Assembly (NCBI RefSeq): GCF_012985205.1
Contig: NZ_JABEKS010000001.1
Location: forward strand, 1,860,001-1,924,000
DNA: 64,000 nt
Source of the DNA: Planctomonas sp. JC2975
GTDB taxonomy: Bacteria > Actinomycetota > Actinomycetes > Actinomycetales > Microbacteriaceae
Direction: 5' to 3'
Shown here: positions 16,863-32,238 of the stretch, piece by piece
How positions within the stretch are numbered: position 1 is the stretch's first letter
Layout: each line of letters begins with the position of its first letter
Notes under the pieces: model-generated
Database searches by the model: none
Seen by the model: the letters and a program-made list of their open reading frames with translations, nothing else
What the model was told of the DNA's origin: nothing
Program-made: the position numbers and the translations under genes

Positions 16863-17363
16863 CTAGTCCCGCTTCTCCCACGGCCACTGCGGACGCCCGC
16901 GCTCGTCGATCCTGGAGGACAGCACGATCATGTCCAGCAGCACGACGACCAGCGAGAGGATTCCCGCCGCGGCCGCGAACGGGCCGATGAGTTCCTCGAG
17001 AAGGAACGGGAGGAAGCGGTAGGGGTCCGTGATCGCCACGACGACCGCGCCGCCGAGTCCGTATCCGAGGTACGACCCGATCCCGAGCAGGAACGCGATG
17101 CCGACGGCGATGTCGTGCCCGTGCTGCGGAACGCGCAGAGCCCGCACCAGCAGCCCGATGAAGACGACGGCGGATGCGACGGCGCAGGCGACGGGACCGG
17201 CGAGGATGCCGGCATCCGGATCCGCGATCACGTCCCGCTCCAGCACGAGGCTGAGCACGCCGAGTGCGCCGATCAGCAGCGCCACGTACAGGACAGTGGC
17301 GAAGGCGGCGAGAGTGGATGCGTAACGACGGAAGTCCATGGCATGCTGCGACGCGTTACCCAT
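16863..17363 (-). CDS. Small tetraspan membrane protein, unknown function
   Basis: Up to 166 residues with four predicted membrane segments (about 18-40, 53-73, 84-112, 120-147) and a basic C-terminal tail (RPQWPWEKRD). Two starts are possible, 17363 and 17339; neither has a strong ribosome site, and the second begins just before the first membrane segment. It follows the acidic membrane protein gene by 45 bp on the same strand and is probably co-transcribed with it. No functional motif is seen; small actinobacterial membrane proteins of this shape are uncharacterised. Confidence 0.7.
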   Translation of the reverse strand: MGNASQHAMDFRRYASTLAAFATVLYVALLIGALGVLSLVLERDVIADPDAGILAGPVACAVASAVVFIGLLVRALRVPQHGHDIAVGIAFLLGIGSYLGYGLGGAVVVAITDPYRFLPFLLEELIGPFAAAAGILSLVVVLLDMIVLSSRIDERGRPQWPWEKRD

Positions 17364-17408
17364 CGGCCGCTGCCCGGATCTCGGGCCGCGACGTTCGCGA
17401 ACGTCGGG

Positions 17409-18752
17409 TCAGGCCGGCGATCCGACCGTCGGACCGGCCGCGAGCCGTTCCTCGTGCTGGCGCCGCGCCTCCAGGTTAGCCTCGCGGACGCGACGCCCTC
17501 TGGTCGAGATCCAGCCGCCGAACCACATCGCCGCCTCGCGGGCGACGACGGCGGACGCGAACGTCAGCGGGTTGATCCACAGCGTTCCGATGAACTGGCC
17601 GGCGCCATCCGGCGTCAGCTTCCAGGCCTGAACCGTGATCAGGGCGCCGCCGATGTAGCCGAAGTACACGATGACCGCGACGAAGAACGATCCGAGGATG
17701 AACGCCCACCAGCGGCCGCGGTTCACGATGACGATCAGCAGCACGAACGCGAGGAAGAAGATGACGACGGGCGTCCAGAATCCCGCGGTCTGCAGGTAGC
17801 GCTCCCAGAGCGGCATCGCGAGGGTCGTGCCGCGCAGCGCGAACACTCCGAGCGAGACGGCGGCGAACACGACGGCATAGGCGATCGCGGCCACCACGGC
17901 GATGAGGATGCCCATCAACCGGTTGCCCTTCGCCTTGGGCGGCGTCGGCGATGCGACGTACATCGGTGCAGGCGCCGCAGCCCCTGCGCCGGCAGCCGCG
18001 GCGGCCCCTGTCGAGTAGTCGCCTGCCGTTGCGGCTCCGGCAGTGCCGGCAGCAGATTCGGCCGCGACGGCTCCGGTCGCTCCAGCCGCCCCGACGACCG
18101 CTGCCCCTGCAGGCACATGGCCGGATGGCTCCGGCGGCAGGATCTGGTCGTGGCCCGGCTCTGACTCCGTGCTGGCGTCCGAGGACGATGCCGGCGCTTC
18201 GACCGCGGGCTCCGGTTCCCCGACGTCGGTGGGGACCTCGTCGATCCGATGCGGTTCGTCTCCGAAGATCGCTTCGCCCTCACCGGCCACAGCTGGAACC
18301 GCCGTCGCAGCGACCGCGCCGTCCCTCTCGTCGGCGGACGCCGCTGATGTCGTGTCCTCCGCCGGTGCAGCCTCCTCGGAAGCGCCGGCGCTCTCCGATA
18401 CGCGTTCGGCCTCGGGCGTCGCATCCGGTCCGGTCGCCGCGGCCTCCTCGGGTGCCGTCGCGTTGACGTGATCGCTCGCGCTCACCGGTTCATGGCCCGC
18501 GAGGCTCTCGTCGTCGAGGTCGCCCTCGTCGTCGTAGTCGTCGGGACGACCGAAGGAATCGGATGGCTCTGATCCGTCCTCGTGCGGCTCGTCGGCCGTT
18601 GCTTCCGGGGCGCCGACGGCGTCGGGCTGCGCGCCCGCAGTGTCCTCGGTGTCGGACGATGCGGCATCCGCTGTCCCGTTCTCACCGTGATCGACGTCGG
18701 ATGACTGCGGGTCCTCGTTCCCCCTCGGGGAATTCGGCGTTTCGTTGCTCAC
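17409..18752 (-). CDS. Membrane protein with long acidic disordered N-terminus
   Basis: A 447-residue protein in two halves. Residues 1-280 are low-complexity and very acidic (Glu/Asp/Ala/Ser/Thr/Pro), turning Ala/Gly-rich near 225-275 (AAAGAGAAAPAP), with no predicted fold. Residues 280-430 contain three or four membrane segments and a conserved-looking loop (WKLTPDGAGQFIGTLWINPL), ending in a basic helical tail (REANLEARRQHEERL). The start has a strong GGAGGG site. I do not know its function. The acidic half would face the cytoplasm or outside depending on topology, which the sequence does not settle. It lies downstream of rpoC, separated by about 390 bp and a hairpin, so it has its own promoter. 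Confidence 0.75.
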   Translation of the reverse strand: MSNETPNSPRGNEDPQSSDVDHGENGTADAASSDTEDTAGAQPDAVGAPEATADEPHEDGSEPSDSFGRPDDYDDEGDLDDESLAGHEPVSASDHVNATAPEEAAATGPDATPEAERVSESAGASEEAAPAEDTTSAASADERDGAVAATAVPAVAGEGEAIFGDEPHRIDEVPTDVGEPEPAVEAPASSSDASTESEPGHDQILPPEPSGHVPAGAAVVGAAGATGAVAAESAAGTAGAATAGDYSTGAAAAAGAGAAAPAPMYVASPTPPKAKGNRLMGILIAVVAAIAYAVVFAAVSLGVFALRGTTLAMPLWERYLQTAGFWTPVVIFFLAFVLLIVIVNRGRWWAFILGSFFVAVIVYFGYIGGALITVQAWKLTPDGAGQFIGTLWINPLTFASAVVAREAAMWFGGWISTRGRRVREANLEARRQHEERLAAGPTVGSPA

Positions 18753-19142
18753 GATGGTCCCTCCGGTCGGCGGTGCCCAGACAGCTCACGTCACGGTAAC
18801 AGGGGACATGACGGCGCCGCACGAGGCTCTCCGCGGCCCGGGCCCTCCGGCACGGCGCCGCGTTCGAAGGATATCGGCCGCACCAAGAGTGTCCACGCGT
18901 CGCCGTCGGGTGCATCCCCTGGACGGCCTGCTACGAGCAACAGCCCTTGGCAGCCCGGCACGGCTTCCGACCGCAGACGCGCAGAAGCCCCGCGCCGGGT
19001 TGTGGCGCGGGGCTTCTGGCTGGGGAACCTCGTTATGTCGCGGCTTCGCCGCTCATCACTTCAATCAGTTGTATCGCCGCTGTCGCGGCTGCAACTTCCC
19101 GCGGTTCGGCGAAACGAGCAAGCTCGTTCGCTCTCACCTTGG
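18753..19142. other. Gene-free interval between rpoC and the acidic membrane protein gene
   Basis: No coding sequence is supported. It holds the strong hairpin at 18982-19018 (likely rpoC terminator) and, nearer 18753, the promoter and ribosome site of the acidic membrane protein gene. No tRNA-like structure is seen. Confidence 0.6.
18982..19018 (-). terminator. Likely rpoBC operon terminator hairpin
   Basis: CAGAAGCCCCGCGCC and GGCGCGGGGCTTCTG form a perfect 15-bp stem with a 7-base loop, about 125 bp beyond the rpoC stop. There is no U-tract, as is usual for actinobacterial terminators. Confidence 0.7.
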
Positions 19143-23024
<3,882 letters not shown>

Positions 23025-23067
23025 TTTCTCTCCTCGTAAGAAAGTTCGTCAGTAGGACTGGCTGGCT

Positions 23068-26595
<3,528 letters not shown>

Positions 26596-26844
26596 GGAAA
26601 TAACCTCCATGGGGTCCCAGGGCAGGGACCACGGGTGACTGTCGGTCAGGTTGTGATGTGGACGAGGACTCCCGCTACAGTGGTGCCTTGCCGTTGTGCT
26701 CTATCTGACCGGTCCCCGGCCCCACTCGTCACAGCTCGCTTGCCGTGGCTCGTAGAACGCCGAAGTACCCAGCCCATGCACACACCGGGAGACACGCAGA
26801 GCCGACCGCAATATGAAGGCATGAGTGTGGGAGCGCAAAGTACG

Positions 26845-26874
26845 AGTATATGCGCAAATCCGCTGTCGTGTCTA
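26845..26874 (-). promoter_or_regulatory. Likely rpoB promoter
   Basis: On the minus strand TAGACA (26874-26869), an 18-bp spacer and TATACT (26850-26845): five of six matches at each hexamer. It points at rpoB and predicts a leader of about 240 bases. It sits in a locally AT-richer patch of otherwise GC-rich DNA. Confidence 0.6.
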
Positions 26875-26990
26875 CTAGATTCTTGACCTCAGCCACATCT
26901 AGGGGTATAAGCGCAGATTCCGTGTCGTTTATTCCGCCGATCCCCCGCTGGTCTCCGGTCGTCAGACCGCACGCCGAGGGCGGGGCGGCC

Positions 26991-27133
26991 TCTGTCCGAC
27001 GGACGATGCCGTGCTGTTCGGTCGGCCCCGCATCCACCCGCAAGTCGGCCCGCCGGGCCGCCTGTCGAAGCTTCTGTCCGACGGACGATGCCGTTCTGTT
27101 CGGTCGGCCCCGCATCCACCCGCAAGTCGGCCC
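26991..27133. repeat. Pair of 61-bp direct repeats
   Basis: The 61-bp unit beginning TCTGTCCGACGGACGATGCC occurs at 26991-27051 and 27073-27133 with one difference (GTGCTG versus GTTCTG). The 82-bp period leaves a 21-bp unrelated spacer. The unit includes the palindrome GTCCGACGGAC. Two copies only, so not a CRISPR array. Confidence 0.85.
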
Positions 27134-27285
27134 ACCGACCCATCGTCGTACGCACGGACGTCGTTAGTCGGGCTACATGGACGCCGTCCGTCGGACGACA
27201 AGCCCGTCGGTGGGACGACAGGGCCGTCGGTCAGACGGACACGGACCAGCGGTGGGACACCTCCACCTCCGCCCCACCCCACCGG

Positions 27286-27352
27286 CCGTTTTCAGGGCAT
27301 GCGGCGACAAGGCCACATAGTCACGACATGTCGACACATGTCCTGAAAAGGG
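27286..27352. repeat. Palindromic repeat, family B, left copy
   Basis: TTTTCAGGGCATG (27289-27301) pairs with CATGTCCTGAAAA (27337-27349) with one mismatch. The centre contains the palindrome CGACATGTCG (27324-27333). The copy at 28520 shares the arms and the central palindrome. The two copies flank the gene at 27476. Confidence 0.8.
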
Positions 27353-27475
27353 TCGATGGTGCGGCGACGCCCTGCCGGATCCGACCCGTCCTCCCCAGCT
27401 GCTGCGCAGGACCTCATTTCCCAGGGTCGTGCTTTCGCGCGCGTTGGCGGTCCGGGCCACGGCCAACATCCGGAT

Positions 27476-28321
27476 ATGCCGCTGAACGAACCACTGCTCG
27501 GAATCCACTCCACCACCGACCTTCGGAATGCCGGGCTGACGAAGTCGAAGATCGCCTCCGCGGTCGCCGCCGGTGAGCTCGCGCACCTGCGTCGGGGCTG
27601 GTACGCAGAGCGGTCCGCAGGCGAGGATGCACGAGCAGCGGTGCGGATCGGCGGAGTCCTCACTGCGAGTTCGGCGTCACGGCACCACGGGTTGTGGACG
27701 CCGGATGACGACAGGCTGCACGTGCTGGTGGCGCACAACGCCGCACGGCTGCGGCTTCCAGAACCGAGCGGTACGCCGGCTGTGTGCCTGCACTGGGCGC
27801 CCGGAGCCTTGCAGGTGACGGCAGTGGCTGGTCCGTTGCAGCTCCTTCGGGATTCACTGCACTGCCAGGGTCTCGAGACGACCGTGGTCGTTGCGGACTC
27901 CGCCCTCGATCGGCGTCTGGTGACTCTGGCATCCCTTCGCTCGACTCTGCCAAGCGTGGCCCGCTGGTGCGACTCCACGAGCCAGTCCGGAACCGAGTCG
28001 CTCTGCAGGCTCCGGCTTAGGCGCAGACGAATCCCCGTCCGCACACAGGTGCGCATAGAAGGAGTCGGATTCGTCGACCTGCTCGTCGGTGAGCGACTCG
28101 TCATCGAGTGCGACAGCCGCACGTTCCACGACGGCTATCAGTCCGCAAGGGACTACGACCGGGACTTGGCGTTGTGCCGGCAGGGCTACCTCCTGATCCG
28201 TCTGCAGTACCGGCACGTCATCTTCGAGTGGGACAAGGTCGAGGCGCTGATCCTCGGAATCGTCAGGGCGCGCCGGCACATGTGGCGAAGCGGGTCGGCA
28301 GGATCCGTGATCGCCCTATGA
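27476..28321 (+). CDS. AbiEi-like/DUF559 protein, second copy of the type
   Basis: About 281 residues from the ATG at 27476 (a longer ORF from 27356 begins beside the palindrome and its extra residues look non-coding). The N-terminal 60 residues match the winged-helix start of AbiEi-type antitoxins (TTDLRNAGLTKSKIASAV, then LRRGWYA). The C-terminus has the DUF559 nuclease-like pattern VDLLVGERLVIECDSRTFH, DYDRDL and GYLLIRLQYRHV. It is unlike the DUF559 gene at 15632 in detail, but has the same layout and the same context: a single gene between two palindromic repeats. No cognate toxin gene is adjacent. Function is unknown; a nuclease or nucleic-acid-binding role is inferred from the fold. 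Confidence 0.8.
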   Translation: MPLNEPLLGIHSTTDLRNAGLTKSKIASAVAAGELAHLRRGWYAERSAGEDARAAVRIGGVLTASSASRHHGLWTPDDDRLHVLVAHNAARLRLPEPSGTPAVCLHWAPGALQVTAVAGPLQLLRDSLHCQGLETTVVVADSALDRRLVTLASLRSTLPSVARWCDSTSQSGTESLCRLRLRRRRIPVRTQVRIEGVGFVDLLVGERLVIECDSRTFHDGYQSARDYDRDLALCRQGYLLIRLQYRHVIFEWDKVEALILGIVRARRHMWRSGSAGSVIAL

Positions 28322-28519
28322 GCATTGGGCGCCGTCTGGCACAGCGCGCCCACCCCGACGGGTCGGGCCGATCCGACTGGCCGGGCCGATCCGACCGACA
28401 GGCCGGTCCCCGGTCCGGCCGTCTGGACGTGCTGCGCGGCCGGGCCGACCCAACCGCCTCGACGTACTGCGCCGCCGGACGGAACCGTCCGTCTGGAGGC
28501 GCCGCGCAGCTGGGCGGAA

Positions 28520-28594
28520 CCGTCCGTTTTCAGGACATGCAGCGAGATGTCCCGAGGACGGCGACATGTCGTCGCATGTCCTGAAAACGGACGG
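28520..28594. repeat. Palindromic repeat, family B, right copy
   Basis: CCGTCCGTTTTCAGGACATG (28520-28539) and its exact reverse complement (28575-28594) form a perfect 20-bp inverted repeat around 35 bp that contain CGACATGTCG. The same arms and core occur at 27286-27352. It lies about 200 bp downstream of the 27476 gene. Confidence 0.85.
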
Positions 28595-28601
28595 CGTGCC
28601 A

Positions 28602-28709
28602 CGCGGGGTGACGTGAGGTGCCGTGGGGTGAAGCGAAGTGCGGTGGGCGAGGTGCGGTGCGGCTAGATGGGGTGAGGTGCGATGCGGTGGGTGAGGTGAG
28701 GTGGCGGGC
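28602..28709 (+). repeat. G-rich degenerate GGTG tandem tract
   Basis: About 108 bases made mostly of GGTG and GGGGTG words spaced 4-8 bases (GGGGTGACGTGAGGTG, GGGGTGAGGTGCG, GGGTGAGGTGAGGTGG). The runs of G could form quadruplexes on the plus strand. It lies about 90 bp beyond the 3' end of the response regulator gene. Confidence 0.6.
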
Positions 28710-28796
28710 AGGATACGAGGACGCGACGTGCGGCCGGGCCGCGAGGTCGTCAGCGACGCCGCCTCCGCCCCGAGGACCACAGGTCTCTGGTTGGCG

Positions 28797-29585
28797 CTAC
28801 GAGCGGGCCAACGCGATCGCCTGGGCCCTGTCGCGCACCTGCAGCTTGGCGAAGACCGCGTTGATATGCGTCTTCACGGTTGCCACGCTCACGTAGAGGG
28901 ACGTCGCGATCTCGGCGTTGCTGCGTCCGTCGGCCACGAGGGCCAGCACCTCGGCCTCCCTGGCGGTGAGCTGCGGATGCCTGACCCGCAGCTCAGCGGG
29001 CGATGGCGGCACGAAGCCGGCGTCGATCGCGGGTTGTGCAGCATCCGCACTTGCACCCGCTCCGGCACCTGCACCTGCACCTGCAGCCGCGCTGCTCGAG
29101 CCAGCGTCACCCCGCCCTTCGTCCGCACCGATCAGCCCGCCGATCAGCCGTGCGCCCACGTCGCGCGCGAAGGTCGTCTGGCCGCGAGCGACCGAACGGA
29201 CGGCGGCGGCCACCTCGGCGCGCGAGGCATCCTTCGTGAGGTATCCCCTGGCGCCGGCGCGCAGTGCACCCATCACGGACGCGTCGTCGGCGTAGGTGGT
29301 GAGCACGAGCACGGCGGTGTCGGGATGCTCCGCCACGATGCGAGCCGTCGCAGCGGCTCCGTCGAGCACGGGCATCCGCAGGTCCATCAGCACCACGTCC
29401 GGCGCGGTCTCGGCGACCATCCGGCACGCCTCTTCGCCGTTCGCAGCCTCGCCGACGACCTCGATGTCCGGCAGCAGGTCGAGCACCGTGACCAGTCCGT
29501 CTCGGACGATCGCCTGGTCGTCCGCGACCAGAACCCGGATCGTCTCGGCTACTCGTGCGACGCCCTCACTGCCGCTGTCGGTCAT
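28797..29585 (-). CDS. NarL/LuxR-family response regulator
   Basis: 262 residues from the ATG at 29585, which has GGGGGAGG three bases upstream; a longer ORF to 29849 merely overlaps the kinase in another frame. The receiver domain shows VADDQAIVRDG with the acidic pair near residue 20, the phosphoacceptor Asp in VLMDLRMPVLDG near 67 and the conserved Lys in YLTKDASRAE. The C-terminal LuxR helix-turn-helix (LTAREAEVLALVADGRSNAE, then VKTHINAVFAKLQV) binds DNA. Between them is an unusual Ala/Gly linker (SSSAAAGAGAGAGAGASADA) encoded by tandem GCACCT hexamers. It overlaps the kinase gene by 20 bp, so the two are translationally coupled. Confidence 0.95.
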   Translation of the reverse strand: MTDSGSEGVARVAETIRVLVADDQAIVRDGLVTVLDLLPDIEVVGEAANGEEACRMVAETAPDVVLMDLRMPVLDGAAATARIVAEHPDTAVLVLTTYADDASVMGALRAGARGYLTKDASRAEVAAAVRSVARGQTTFARDVGARLIGGLIGADEGRGDAGSSSAAAGAGAGAGAGASADAAQPAIDAGFVPPSPAELRVRHPQLTAREAEVLALVADGRSNAEIATSLYVSVATVKTHINAVFAKLQVRDRAQAIALARS

Positions 29586-31014
29586 GCGCCTCCCCCTCGG
29601 CTTCCGTTGCGGCCCTGGCGCTGCCCCGATCCCCAGGCTCTGCCTCGGCCGTGTGCTCCGCCTCTGTTCCCGACCTCGCGCGCTGCCCCATCCCCTGGCT
29701 CGGCTCGATCTCGGCCTCGGTCTCCGCCTCTGTTCTTGACCCTGCGCGGTACCGATCACCGGGCTCGAGCGCGACCTCGGACCCCGACGCGGTGACCGAC
29801 CTGGACGGCGCGCCGGATTCGGTCGCACCACCTGGCTCGATCTCCGCACCGAGGGACGCCGTCGCCCGCACCACGAACGCGTCGCCCTCTCGTGTCGCCT
29901 CGACTCGCCCGCCGGGAAGCTCGTCGAAACGCTCAGTCATGCCGGCGAGTCCACGGCGGCCGCCGGAGACGGCCAAGACACCGGCCGGGGCCATCGCGGG
30001 CACGACGTTGGACACCGTCAGCCCGACGCTCGTCGCCGTCCAGTCGATGCGCACCGTGACCTGCTCGCCCGGCGCGTGCTTGCGCGCATTGCTGAGTGAC
30101 TCCTGCAGGGCGCGGCGCAGCGCCGTGGCGAGAGCGTCCGGCACCTCGCGCGGAGTTCCGCGCTGCTCGAAGTCGATGCGGCCGCCCATGCTCTCGTGGG
30201 CGTCGACGAGGTCGATCAGCGAGGCGGCGAGGTCGGTGGAGGAGACGGAGGGCGCGGCATCCGGGGCTGCACGCAGAGCCTCGACGGCCCGTCGCGCCTC
30301 AGCGAGACCGGAAGCCGCCATCGCCCGGGCGTCGCCCAGACGCGCGAGCGCAGCATCCGTCTCGCCCGCCTCGAGCTGCGCCTCGACCGCGTCGAGCTGG
30401 ATCACGAGACCGCCCAGGCTGTGCGCTAGCACGTCGTGCATGTCCCTCGCCAGCGACTGCCGCGCCGCCAGAGCGGATGCCTTCGCCTGCTCCTCGCGCA
30501 TCGTCGCCGTGCGCTCGGCCAGTTCCGCCGCAGCGGTTTGGCGGGCCCTCGACTGTCGCCTGTTGATCCCACCGAGCAGCGCGATGAGCACGGCGAACTC
30601 GATGGACAGCACGCCCTCGATGGTGACTCCCGACTCGCCGTTGATCGCCGCGACGATAGGAGTGGTCGCCACCAGCACTGCCGCGACGGCCGCGAAGGCG
30701 TAGCCGAGCCAGGCGGCTTCGATCGCGGGCGTGCTGACCCCGAGGATCCCGACGATCACCGGAATGATCAGCAGGCCGTTGGTCGGCCACGCCGCGATGG
30801 CTCCGCACACGGTCGTGACGAAGAGCGCCACCCGGATCGCACCCCACCAACGCACGGGGAGCAGCAGGGCGACCAGCCACGCGAGCACCGCGACGCCGCC
30901 GACCGGGATGGTCCAGAAGGGGATCACGCCGATGATCCGCTGCTGAACCAGGTAGATCGTCACCACGGCGAGACCGGTGGCGTTGAGCGCGATCCCGAAG
31001 CCCGTGCGTCGCAT
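29566..31014 (-). CDS. Sensor histidine kinase, NarL-type two-component system
   Basis: About 482 residues: five or six membrane segments (about 1-160), then the HisKA_3 dimerisation motif with its phospho-accepting His (ARDMHDVLAHSLGGLVIQLD, near residue 191), a HATPase domain (N-box LQESLSNARKHAPG near 305, G-box GGRRGLAGMTERF near 351) and a 90-residue acidic tail of Glu/Thr/Ala/Arg repeats (EAETEAEIEPS) unusual for the family. The longest ORF starts at 31119 inside a perfect 17-bp hairpin with no ribosome site; the ATG at 31014 has GGAG seven bases upstream and starts just before the first membrane segment, so I prefer it. It signals to the response regulator encoded downstream. The stimulus is unknown. 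Confidence 0.92.
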   Translation of the reverse strand: MRRTGFGIALNATGLAVVTIYLVQQRIIGVIPFWTIPVGGVAVLAWLVALLLPVRWWGAIRVALFVTTVCGAIAAWPTNGLLIIPVIVGILGVSTPAIEAAWLGYAFAAVAAVLVATTPIVAAINGESGVTIEGVLSIEFAVLIALLGGINRRQSRARQTAAAELAERTATMREEQAKASALAARQSLARDMHDVLAHSLGGLVIQLDAVEAQLEAGETDAALARLGDARAMAASGLAEARRAVEALRAAPDAAPSVSSTDLAASLIDLVDAHESMGGRIDFEQRGTPREVPDALATALRRALQESLSNARKHAPGEQVTVRIDWTATSVGLTVSNVVPAMAPAGVLAVSGGRRGLAGMTERFDELPGGRVEATREGDAFVVRATASLGAEIEPGGATESGAPSRSVTASGSEVALEPGDRYRAGSRTEAETEAEIEPSQGMGQRARSGTEAEHTAEAEPGDRGSARAATEAEGEAHDRQRQ

Positions 31015-31091
31015 CGGATGCTCCGTCGTGCGCGGATCTGCGGCATCCGTCGTCACGCCAGTCACCCCCGTTCGCGTCGATCTCGTGCGCG

Positions 31092-31133
31092 CTCCATCCT
31101 CCCTCATGGCCGCGGACATGAGGGAGGATGGAG
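31092..31133. terminator. Perfect 17-bp hairpin between membrane protein and kinase genes
   Basis: CTCCATCCTCCCTCATG (31092-31108) and its exact reverse complement (31117-31133) with an 8-base loop. It stands 20 bp beyond the stop of the upstream membrane protein gene, as expected for a terminator, and has no U-tract. It also covers the 5'-most possible kinase start codon. Confidence 0.6.
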
Positions 31134-31152
31134 ACTCGGCAGCCTCGGCCGA

Positions 31153-31707
31153 TCAGACCTGGGCGGGAGCGGAGATACGGCTCGCTCGGGACAGGATGAC
31201 CGCCACCCGAGCCAGGCGGTTCGCGGCGACCATGAGCAGGATCACGCCGGTCGACGCCGCGAGCGTCGATCCAGCCATGCCGGCGAGCACGTCCACGCCG
31301 ACACGCACGGCGATCAGCACCACCCACAGCGCCATGCCCATCCACCCGGTGCGCGTCTCGAGGGTGACGACCGAGGTGCTCGGTCGACGATCGTTCGCGT
31401 GAGCCTGGCGGTAGAGGCTGACGCCATCGGCCGTCAGAGGCCGGATCGTCGCCATCATGCCCATCAGGGCTCCGAGCCCGAGCGAGATGACCAGCTCGAC
31501 GAGGAGCACCGCGATGTCGACGCCGGTGATGGCCTGGGGCTTGGTCGTGCCGCCGAGCGTCGCGAGGCCGACGATGCCGAGGATGACGGGCATCCGCCAC
31601 ATGCGCCCCGCGTCGATGGCGCGCCACGTGAGCTGGCGGTATCCGACGAACACGAGCACCGCGATGATGATGACCACGTTGGTGACGAGTTGGATGGAGA
31701 GGGACAC
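31153..31707 (-). CDS. Membrane protein, unknown function
   Basis: 184 residues from a GTG at 31707 that follows AAGGAG by five bases; the ORF extension to 31875 lacks a ribosome site and is Arg/Pro-rich non-membrane sequence. About five membrane segments are predicted with a short cytoplasmic loop (SLYRQAHANDRRPST). It stands upstream of the two-component genes on the same strand but is separated by a hairpin. No family is recognised; the layout resembles DUF1453-type (CcdC-like) membrane proteins only in general shape. Confidence 0.7.
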   Translation of the reverse strand: MSLSIQLVTNVVIIIAVLVFVGYRQLTWRAIDAGRMWRMPVILGIVGLATLGGTTKPQAITGVDIAVLLVELVISLGLGALMGMMATIRPLTADGVSLYRQAHANDRRPSTSVVTLETRTGWMGMALWVVLIAVRVGVDVLAGMAGSTLAASTGVILLMVAANRLARVAVILSRASRISAPAQV

Positions 31708-32238
31708 GATGCTCCTTGTTCTGCATTGGTTCGGTGTCTCCACTCTTTCGCTCAGGGCCCGTTGGGCCCACCACCCACGGGTGGAGATCGAGCGGATGGA
31801 GGGTGGAGGTTCAACGGAAAGCGGTGTCCGCACGATGGTCTTCCGTTGTCCCCTGTTTTGGGGGTTTCTCGGCAATCACCCCCAAGGAGGGGCCAATAGT
31901 CCGTCGTGACGTGAGCGGATCGATCCCGCGACACACCGGGCTGTCTGCACCGGGACTCCGCTGCTTCCGTGCTATGGCGCGGATGCCGAACAATTCGGTT
32001 CCGCACGCCCGTTCACCGGGCGCTGCGGCATCGCCCGCAACCCCGTGCGATCAAAAGATGACATTTGCTCAAACGCGCACGGCGGACCGTCGCGGGCTGC
32101 GCCATCCGCTTGTAACGTGGTCGCCGTCGCAGCGTCGTCCGGATTCCGGAGCACGGTGACGTGCCACCCCCATCTGAGCGCGCACGTCGAAACCGCACTC
32201 GCTCAGGCACACCAAGAACACTCGGGGGAGGTCTGGTG
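31708..32238. other. Divergent intergenic region before the Hsp70-like gene
   Basis: No coding sequence is supported. It must carry the promoters for the membrane protein (minus) and the Hsp70-like gene (plus), but I cannot choose hexamers confidently. A short inverted repeat TTGGGGGT/ACCCCCAA lies at 31858-31885. A GGGGGAGG ribosome site ends the region just before the Hsp70 start. Confidence 0.5.

Larger units (their letters stand above)
26611..27475. other. Long intergenic region upstream of rpoB, repeat-rich
   Basis: No coding sequence is supported on either strand; the ORFs here have no recognisable product. From rpoB outward it holds the rpoB leader (about 240 bases), a promoter at 26845-26874, a 61-bp direct repeat pair (26991-27133), further degenerate GTCSGACGAC-type repeats (27185-27240) and the left family-B palindrome (27286-27352). 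Confidence 0.6.
28322..28796. other. Gene-free, repeat-rich interval
   Basis: No coding sequence is supported. It contains tandem GGGCCGATCCGAC units (28370-28410), three diverged copies of a CCGYCTSGACGTRCTGCGC-like unit (about 28418-28510), the right family-B palindrome (28520-28594) and a G-rich GGTG repeat tract (28602-28709). Confidence 0.6.

Noticed and set aside
26729-27115. Minus-strand ORF upstream of rpoB
   Set aside because: It runs through the 61-bp direct repeats and the rpoB promoter, has no ribosome site and no family resemblance.
26991-27133. Possible CRISPR-like repeats
   Set aside because: Only two 61-bp units with one spacer, no further copies and no cas genes.
29586-29849. 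N-terminal extension of the response regulator
   Set aside because: It is Arg/Pro-rich, overlaps the kinase in another frame and precedes a start with an excellent ribosome site.
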